Of a stretch of DNA of 64,000 bases, positions 59,157 to 64,000 are shown one piece after another. A model generated the notes under the pieces. The model saw nothing but the letters and a program-made list of their open reading frames with translations, made no database searches and was not told where the DNA came from. Origin of the DNA: Mycobacterium sp. GA-0227b (GTDB lineage: Bacteria; Actinomycetota; Actinomycetes; Mycobacteriales; Mycobacteriaceae); assembly GCF_001499855.1 (NCBI RefSeq), contig NZ_LQIK01000006.1, positions 62,001-126,000 of the forward strand. Direction: 5' to 3'. Numbering within the stretch: the first letter of the stretch is position 1; each line of letters starts with the position of its first letter. The translations under genes and the position numbers were made by a program.

Positions 59157-59348
59157 TCAGTATTTGCGGTCGCCCTCGCTGCTGTCGAAGAAGTCCCAGT
59201 CCCCGTCGTCGGTCTTGACCTCCATGCGCCAGCCGAGTTCGGGGTCGGCCTTCTGGTCGACGAACCAGGCGTGGGCGTCGTCGGCACTCTCGATGTCCTT
59301 GGTGTCGACGACCTCGCCCTTGGGGTTCAGCACGCGATACGTAGCCAT
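59157..59348 (-). CDS. small acidic conserved protein
   Basis: 63 residues, MATYRVLNPKGEVVDTKDIE..., highly acidic with aromatic residues (AWFVDQ, WRMEVK, DWDFF). The regular pattern of charged and aromatic positions and the standalone location with ordinary codon use suggest a real gene. Function unknown. It has no signal peptide or membrane segment. Confidence 0.7.
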   Translation of the reverse strand: MATYRVLNPKGEVVDTKDIESADDAHAWFVDQKADPELGWRMEVKTDDGDWDFFDSSEGDRKY

Positions 59349-59381
59349 GCCGACACAGTTCCCCGGTTCACCGGGTTTGAA

Positions 59382-60692
59382 TCACTCGGCTTTCGGCATG
59401 GGTATGCCTTCGCTCGCCGAGAACCGGGCGTCTTCCCGCGACGACAGTCCGAACGACACCACGGAGCGGTCCCAGAACAGGTCGGTCAGATATGCCAGTG
59501 TCACCGCCCAGCGGTTGACGCCGCGCGGGATGGCATACACGTGGTAGGCCCGTGTGACGAGCTTGGCGGGGAAGCCGGACAACTGGATGTTGAGCGGGTT
59601 GGCCACCGCGGAGTGCGGGCCCAAGTCGACGACGAGACCCATGTTGCGGTGCTTGTACTGTTTGGCCTTGCCGACGCCCAGACTGGCAGCGACGTTGCGC
59701 GCCAACACCTTTCCCTGCCGGGTGGCATGTTGAGCGGTCGGCGGGGTGATCTTGCCCGGGTCGGTGACATCGGGCACGGCGGCGGCGTCTCCCGCCGCGA
59801 ACACGTCCGGATGTCCCGGCACCTGCAGTTCGGTGGTGACCTTCAGCCGGCCCCGCTCGGTGGGCAGCCCGAGCTTTTCGATCAGCGGCGCACCCGTGAC
59901 GCCGGTGACCCAGGCGACGGTATGCGTGCGGATCAGCGAATCATCGCTGAGTACAACATGTTCGGCGTGCACCTCCTTCAGCGTGACCCCGAGCCGCACG
60001 TCGATGCCGCGCGAGCGCAGCACTCGCTGTGCGGCCGCGCCCAGCTTCTCGCCGACCTCCGGCATCACCTGTTCGGCCAGGTCGAGCAGGACGAATTTCA
60101 CCTCGCCGGGGTCGAAGCCCATCTGGTTGGCCGCGGCGTCGGCGAGCGCGCGCAACTGCACGGCGAGCTCGGTACCCGAATACGACGCGCCGACCACGAC
60201 GATCGTCCGCCGGGCCGCCGCACGGCCCGGATCGTCGTCGACATCGGCGAGTTCGAGTTGTTCGAGCACGTGGTCGCGCAGGTAGAGCGCTTCGGCCGTC
60301 GACTTGAGGCCGCGGGCGTGCTCGGCGAGCCCGGGCACGTCGAAAAGCCGGGTCACCGAGCCCGGTGTCAGCACGAGGCGGTCCCAGTTGAGAACGCGGG
60401 ACCGTTCTTCGGGGTCGGTGAAAGTGACCGTGCGCCCGTCGAAGTCCACCTCGTCCACCCGGCCGCGGATCGCCTGCACGCCGCGCAGCGCATTGGCCAA
60501 CGGGATAGCGACGAACCGGGCGTCGACCAGGCCTCCCGCGACATCCGGCAGCAACGGCGTGTAGAGCATGTAGTCGACCGGCGAGATGATCGAGATCTCC
60601 ACATCGGCACGCTGTCTGCGGAACTTGCGGGCCAACGCCCGCGCACATTCGAATCCGGTGAACCCGCTGCCGACGATTACCACGGAGGTCAT
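59382..60692 (-). CDS. type II NADH dehydrogenase-like FAD oxidoreductase (Rv1812c-like)
   Basis: 436 residues. The first dinucleotide fold VVIVGSGFTGFECARAL begins at residue 3, and a second VVVGASYSGTELAVQL lies near 170. The FAD contact HPDVFAAGDAA is near 302-312 and the amphipathic C-terminal membrane-binding region near 380-400. It is an NDH-2-type enzyme that would oxidise NADH and reduce quinone without pumping protons. ATG 60692 gives the family start; the longer frame is antisense shadow of the next gene. Confidence 0.87.
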   Translation of the reverse strand: MTSVVIVGSGFTGFECARALARKFRRQRADVEISIISPVDYMLYTPLLPDVAGGLVDARFVAIPLANALRGVQAIRGRVDEVDFDGRTVTFTDPEERSRVLNWDRLVLTPGSVTRLFDVPGLAEHARGLKSTAEALYLRDHVLEQLELADVDDDPGRAAARRTIVVVGASYSGTELAVQLRALADAAANQMGFDPGEVKFVLLDLAEQVMPEVGEKLGAAAQRVLRSRGIDVRLGVTLKEVHAEHVVLSDDSLIRTHTVAWVTGVTGAPLIEKLGLPTERGRLKVTTELQVPGHPDVFAAGDAAAVPDVTDPGKITPPTAQHATRQGKVLARNVAASLGVGKAKQYKHRNMGLVVDLGPHSAVANPLNIQLSGFPAKLVTRAYHVYAIPRGVNRWAVTLAYLTDLFWDRSVVSFGLSSREDARFSASEGIPMPKAE

Positions 60693-60737
60693 GCGCCCGA
60701 CTGTACGGAACGGCGTCGCAACGGGAATGCTGGAGCC

Positions 60738-61523
60738 ATGACGCGTCCGGGATCGCTGCGCCGATTCGACCCGTTCCGCCCCATCGACATGTTGACCGCG
60801 CTGTGGTCTTCGGCGGCAGTGGCGCCGGTCAGCAGCGGAGCAGCCGCGGCCTACCGCACCCTGTTCATGACCGTGCGTCGGCTGGTGGTAGGCAGGCGGG
60901 TGGCAGTCAGGCTCGACAACGGGGATCTGACGTTGACGGTCACCGAGTTCGACTCGCGGCTCGACGTTCGGGGGCTGTCGGTCGGCCAACTCAACGACGT
61001 TCGGCTGGCCGCCCGCGACATCCGGTGGAACGAGGCGGAGTTCACCCATGCGACGGCGGTGCTGCACAACGTGCACATGCGGCCGACCGCACCACCGGTG
61101 CTCGTGGCGGCCCCGGTCGAGCTGACGCTGGAGGTGCCGGCGGCGGCGCTCGACGATTTATTCCGGTGGGTGGCGCCCCGGCTGTCCGGAGCGGTCGGCG
61201 CCGACGGGGTCGCCCGGCTGCGGCTGGCGCGGCGGCCGGCGGCCGGGCACCTGGAGGTCGACGCGCGATTGGACGGTTCGACACTCTGGCTCAAGCCACG
61301 CGGACTGGCGTTCGGCCGGTCGCGCTGGCCGCTACCGGGCCGTACTCCCGCCTATCCCGTGCGCCTGCCCGAACTGCCGCACGGCGTACAACTGACCGCC
61401 ATCAGCTTCGCGCCGGGGGTGGTGCTTCTGTCGGCCTCGGCGGCCCAATGGCGCATGGAGCTGCCTCGAACCCGGCTCGAGGACATACTGCGCCAGCTGA
61501 GCGCCGTCGGTCGCACGCTTTAG
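60738..61523 (+). CDS. conserved protein, possibly DUF2993-like
   Basis: 261 residues. The N-terminal segment RTLFMTVRRLVVGRRVAVRLDNGDLTLTVTEFDS, a beta-rich middle and ...PVELTLEVPAAALDDLFRWVAPRLSG are reminiscent of DUF2993/LmeA-like lipid-binding proteins, but the assignment is tentative. No signal peptide. ATG 60738 is preceded by CTGGAGC. The stop codon TAG is part of the TAGAGT hexamer before the next gene. Confidence 0.55.
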   Translation: MTRPGSLRRFDPFRPIDMLTALWSSAAVAPVSSGAAAAYRTLFMTVRRLVVGRRVAVRLDNGDLTLTVTEFDSRLDVRGLSVGQLNDVRLAARDIRWNEAEFTHATAVLHNVHMRPTAPPVLVAAPVELTLEVPAAALDDLFRWVAPRLSGAVGADGVARLRLARRPAAGHLEVDARLDGSTLWLKPRGLAFGRSRWPLPGRTPAYPVRLPELPHGVQLTAISFAPGVVLLSASAAQWRMELPRTRLEDILRQLSAVGRTL

Positions 61524-61535
61524 AGTGCGGGTGTG
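61521..61535 (+). promoter_or_regulatory. candidate leaderless promoter of the SGNH gene
   Basis: TAGAGT (61521-61526) is followed by six bases and the GTG at 61533. The hexamer includes the stop codon of the upstream gene. No Shine-Dalgarno sequence is present, so this fits a leaderless start. Confidence 0.4.
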
Positions 61536-62303
61536 GTTCGGTACTCCCGCTACGTCGCCGTCGGCGACAGCCAGACCGAAGGACTTTGGGACGGTGACGA
61601 ATTCGTCGGGCTGGTCGGTTTCGCCGACCGGCTCGCGGCGATCCTCGACTCCCACTACCCCGGCCTGGCGTACGCCAACCTCGCGGTGCGGGGTCGCCGG
61701 ATCCGCGACGTGCTGGACGAGCAGCTGCCGCACGCGCTGGCCATGGAACCGGATCTGATCACCGTGTGCATCGGGATGAACGACGTCACCCGGCCGGGGC
61801 TGCGCTTCCGGCAGGCGCTGGCCGAGTTGGACGAACTGCACAGCCGGCTGGCTGTCTGCGATGCCACGGTGGTGACGACGACGTTTCCGGACCTGGCGCG
61901 GATACTGCCGATCGGCCGGGTGATCGCCGGTCGGGTCGAACGGATCAACCACGTGATCAGGATGGCCGCCGAACGGCACGGCTTCAGGCTCGTCGACCTG
62001 TATTACGCGCCGTCGATGACGGACCTGGACACCTGGAGCACCGACCGCGTGCACGGCTCCACCAAGGGACACATCCTGTTCGCCGCTGCGGCCGCCGAAG
62101 CGCTCGGCTTGCCGGGCAGCAATCACGATTGGGCACGGGCCTCGGAACGACCACGGCGGCCTCCGCTGCGGTCACAGGCCTATTCCCAGCTGCTGTGGAC
62201 CCGCAATCTGCTGATGCCGTGGCTCTGGAGCCACTTGCGCGGCCGCTCGAGCGGAGAGGGCCGCGGACCGAGACGCCCTCGGCTGGAGGTCCTGGCGGCT
62301 TAG
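61533..62303 (+). CDS. SGNH/GDSL hydrolase
   Basis: 256 residues. Block I VAVGDSQTEGLWD (about 9-21, Ser nucleophile), block II LAVRGRRIRDV, block III ITVCIGMNDV (Asn) and block V TDRVHGSTKGHILF (Asp and His) are all present, so the enzyme should be an active esterase or lipase. No signal peptide. GTG 61533 fits the family; a GTG two bases earlier is out of this frame. The stop overlaps the convergent DUF732 gene by 4 bp. Confidence 0.88.
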   Translation: MVRYSRYVAVGDSQTEGLWDGDEFVGLVGFADRLAAILDSHYPGLAYANLAVRGRRIRDVLDEQLPHALAMEPDLITVCIGMNDVTRPGLRFRQALAELDELHSRLAVCDATVVTTTFPDLARILPIGRVIAGRVERINHVIRMAAERHGFRLVDLYYAPSMTDLDTWSTDRVHGSTKGHILFAAAAAEALGLPGSNHDWARASERPRRPPLRSQAYSQLLWTRNLLMPWLWSHLRGRSSGEGRGPRRPRLEVLAA

Positions 62304-62665
62304 ATCCCGAGGAACGGCAGCGGGATCGGCGACTGGCCGTTGCCGATCGACGACATCATCGCCGGGCAGAACATCGAGACCGCGATGCCGGTGAACATCG
62401 TCGCCGGTCCCAGCGACATGCCACCCATGTCGGCGACCTTGGCGGCGACGTCGGCCGCGTTCTGGCTCGGATCGGCCAACATGGGGCACACCTGCTGGCC
62501 GACGGCCACGGCGCTGCCCGGATCACTCATGACGACCCCGGCCTCGGTCACTGCGTTCAGGAACGCATCGTCGACGGGATCGGCCTGCGCGGGCGCGGTC
62601 ACGACGGCCGTCGCGCCGAGAAGCCCGGCGGTCAGCGCCAGCGTCGTCAGGGATTTGCGAAGCAC
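62300..62665 (-). CDS. DUF732-like small secreted protein
   Basis: 121 residues with a signal peptide (MLRKSLTTLALTAGLLGATA... APAQA, cleavage after about 28). The mature start DPVDDAFLNAVTEAGV and the two cysteines (VCPML, FCPAM) match the DUF732 family of mycobacterial exported proteins. Function unknown. GTG 62665 follows TACGAT by six bases, a leaderless arrangement. Confidence 0.8.
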   Translation of the reverse strand: MLRKSLTTLALTAGLLGATAVVTAPAQADPVDDAFLNAVTEAGVVMSDPGSAVAVGQQVCPMLADPSQNAADVAAKVADMGGMSLGPATMFTGIAVSMFCPAMMSSIGNGQSPIPLPFLGI

Positions 62666-62671
62666 CCGCGA

Positions 62672-62677
62672 ATCGTA
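62672..62677 (-). promoter_or_regulatory. candidate leaderless -10 box of the DUF732 gene
   Basis: On the minus strand TACGAT ends six bases before the GTG start at 62665. This is the TAnnnT-N6-start pattern seen at several genes in the window. Confidence 0.4.
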
Positions 62678-62689
62678 CGCTGTCCGCCG

Positions 62690-63274
62690 CTAGATTCCCG
62701 TCCAGGCGGTGTCGATGGTGGCTCCCACGTCGATGACCTTGGCTTTCTTCGACGCGGGGCTGTCGATCTCGCCGGCCACGTGCGCGGCGATGAACCGCCT
62801 GATCTCGGCGTCGATGCCCCCGAGTATGCGCACCACCTCGCCGCGCAGCGACTTCGACGTGACATGGATGGAAATGTCGGAGGCCCGCGGCTTCTCCACG
62901 TCGAGGATCAGCAGCAGAGGGTCGGCCGCACGTGCGGTGGCGCGTAGGGCGATCTCGCCGAAGACCATGAACTTGGGTTTGTCGATCCGCAGGTCGACAA
63001 CCATGTCGATCTCCAACGGGATGCGGATCGCGAACGTGATCAGCGCGCCGACCTCGCGGGTCAGCCGTGGCTCCTGGATCCGGACATTCGCCGTGACCTT
63101 GGCGATCTTGCCCGGCCCCTGAGCGATCGGGCCCATCTCGAACTCGTCGCCGGCGATCTCGGCGATCGCGTTGCCGACGCGCTCCTCGGTCACCGCGACC
63201 TCGAAGAATCTGCGGCCGAATTCCTCGTAGGTGATCTCGTCGGTGATCTCGTCGTCGGCAGCCATGGTGCTCAT
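62690..63274 (-). CDS. conserved hypothetical protein, beta-rich
   Basis: 194 residues without signal peptide or membrane segment. Acidic N-terminus (DDEITDEITYEEFG), alternating hydrophobic strands (VTANVRIQEPRLTREV, IEIDMVVDLRIDKPKFMVFGEIAL) and a helical C-terminus (GEVVRILGGIDAEIRRFIAAH). It looks like a lipid-binding beta-taco or SRPBCC-like protein common in actinobacteria. No function recognised. Confidence 0.7.
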   Translation of the reverse strand: MSTMAADDEITDEITYEEFGRRFFEVAVTEERVGNAIAEIAGDEFEMGPIAQGPGKIAKVTANVRIQEPRLTREVGALITFAIRIPLEIDMVVDLRIDKPKFMVFGEIALRATARAADPLLLILDVEKPRASDISIHVTSKSLRGEVVRILGGIDAEIRRFIAAHVAGEIDSPASKKAKVIDVGATIDTAWTGI

Positions 63275-63364
63275 ACCGTCTCACGTCCGGCGCGCCGACC
63301 GCGTCCGACGCGACCGAATCGATACTTCACCTGCCGCGAACCCTGTTTGTGCCTGATGTCAATG

Positions 63365-63547
63365 TCAACGACCGTCGTCGCTGCGTGCCTCGGCCCCGGT
63401 CTCGCCCGCGTCGATCGCGTCGTCGGAGAACGTGCGGCCCACGTAGCTGCCGTCGTCGTCGCCTTCCTTGCCGACGCGTGAGGCTGCGACGTGGTCGTCG
63501 TCGGCGACGTCCTGTTCGCTGTTGTCGTCGTCTTCACGCGGAATCAT
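63365..63547 (-). CDS. small acidic protein, possible
   Basis: 60 residues, strongly acidic (about one third Asp/Glu), MIPREDDDNSEQDVADDD..., no hydrophobic core, so probably disordered. The ATG lacks a Shine-Dalgarno sequence. The order of residues looks protein-like (DGSYVGRTFSDDAIDAGETGAEAR), but a chance frame cannot be excluded. Confidence 0.5.
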   Translation of the reverse strand: MIPREDDDNSEQDVADDDHVAASRVGKEGDDDGSYVGRTFSDDAIDAGETGAEARSDDGR

Positions 63548-63580
63548 GCGGCGGGGTTACCCGTCGCCGAGGCGATCGAA

Positions 63581-64000
63581 TCAGGTCACGCTGCCGGCGG
63601 AGTAATAGCGGATCCGCCTGATCGCGAACGGCTTGGCCGCCACATCGGCGATCATCACGTCGCGGCCGGTGGCGCCGTCGATGCCGCAGACCAGGCTGTA
63701 ACCGGAGCCGATCACCTTGCGGGGCCGGACGCCGGTCAAGCGGGTCAACAGTTCGGTGCCGCTCATCGGCGTATGGTCACCCGCGGTGATCTGCGTGCCA
63801 CCGCCCAACCAGCGTCGCACCCCGACCTCGTCACCGGCCCGCGCGGCCGCGAGGAACTCGCCGAACCGCCGCTTGCCAGGCGGGCCGGTGCCGCGGAATC
63901 CGCCGAGAAATCCGAGTGTCCCGACGACGCCCTGGTTGGTCAGCAGCCCCTTGGTCAGCGCAACTGTGGCGGGCACCGAGCGGACTCCGCTGCGAAGGAA
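63581..64000 (-). CDS. conserved protein, 5' end beyond the window
   Basis: At least 131 residues (GTG at 63976) and open to the window edge, so the start may lie outside. A hydrophobic/glycine-rich segment KGLLTNQGVVGTLGFLGGFRG precedes a domain with FLAAARAGDEVGVRRWL, GTELLTRLTGVRPRKVIGSG and FAIRRIRYYS. This may be an NTF2-like or nuclear-transport-type fold, but I do not recognise the family with confidence. Confidence 0.6.
   Translation of the reverse strand, partial: FLRSGVRSVPATVALTKGLLTNQGVVGTLGFLGGFRGTGPPGKRRFGEFLAAARAGDEVGVRRWLGGGTQITAGDHTPMSGTELLTRLTGVRPRKVIGSGYSLVCGIDGATGRDVMIADVAAKPFAIRRIRYYSAGSVT

Noticed and set aside
59037-60737. long plus-strand open frame upstream of the gene at 60738
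   Set aside because: It covers the NDH-2-like, small acidic and Nudix genes in antisense and has a shadow-like composition. The real gene starts at the ATG at 60738.

Overview
The window is high-GC actinobacterial DNA. Gene order identifies a Mycobacterium/Mycolicibacterium chromosome. From about 2.8 to 39 kb it follows, mostly gene for gene and in inverted orientation, the M. tuberculosis block from the urease operon (Rv1848-Rv1853) back through blaI, gnd1, guaB1, two CBS-domain membrane proteins, glcB, gcvB, resR, garA, gcvH, pgsA2, secA2, ilvG, bacA and the Rv1817 flavoprotein. Extra genes are a urea ABC transporter (urt) beside urease, an iron-boxed gene next to blaI and a 3-methyladenine-glycosylase-like gene before glcB. 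PE_PGRS33, which lies in this block in M. tuberculosis, is missing. Urt, the MEDS-domain regulators and much lineage-variable metabolism suggest an environmental, fast-growing type. Synteny and ortholog names are from memory of the family, not from a search.

Layout. 1-2.8 kb: urtB (3' end) and urtCDE on the plus strand. 2.8-7.1 kb: ureABCFGD on the minus strand, converging on urtE, so urea import and hydrolysis sit back to back. 7.1-10.6 kb: hotdog thioesterase, rhodanese with a strong terminator, an iron-box-controlled FhuF-like gene, and the BlaI/M56 regulatory pair. 10.6-21.5 kb (plus): gnd1, guaB1, a CNNM/CorC pair preceded by a proline-rich upstream ORF, a glycosylase-like gene, glcB and a membrane-anchored vWA-like protein. 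21.5-35.8 kb (minus): gcvP behind a tandem glycine riboswitch, resR, a bifunctional-nuclease-type protein, a MerR regulator, garA, gcvH, DUF881/small-basic/DUF881, pgsA2, secA2, a GNAT protein and ilvG. 35.9-39.8 kb: bacA-type ABC exporter/importer converging on a flavoprotein-VOC pair.

39.8-64 kb is lineage-variable: an ArsR-AHSA1 pair with a palindromic operator, a secreted trypsin-like protease, a frameshifted FAD oxidoreductase, a two-gene MEDS-HATPase/MEDS-STAS regulatory operon, a sterol-desaturase-like oxygenase, a type-B carboxylesterase, paired SMR exporters, an MFS permease, malQ, a small secreted protein, a SRPBCC protein, an acyltransferase, a putative diiron protein coupled to a ferredoxin-type reductase, a PknF-like Ser/Thr kinase coupled to an F420/LLM oxidoreductase and a SnoaL-like protein, a Nudix hydrolase, an NDH-2-like enzyme, an SGNH hydrolase, a DUF732 secreted protein and several unknowns. 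The last gene runs off the right edge.

The most noteworthy signals are the candidate Mg-responsive leader ORF ahead of the CNNM/CorC pair, the two iron-box-like sites flanking the FhuF-like gene, the MEDS partner-switch operon with a sensor on both partners, and the diiron-protein/reductase couple. No tRNA, rRNA, CRISPR array, insertion sequence or prophage was seen.
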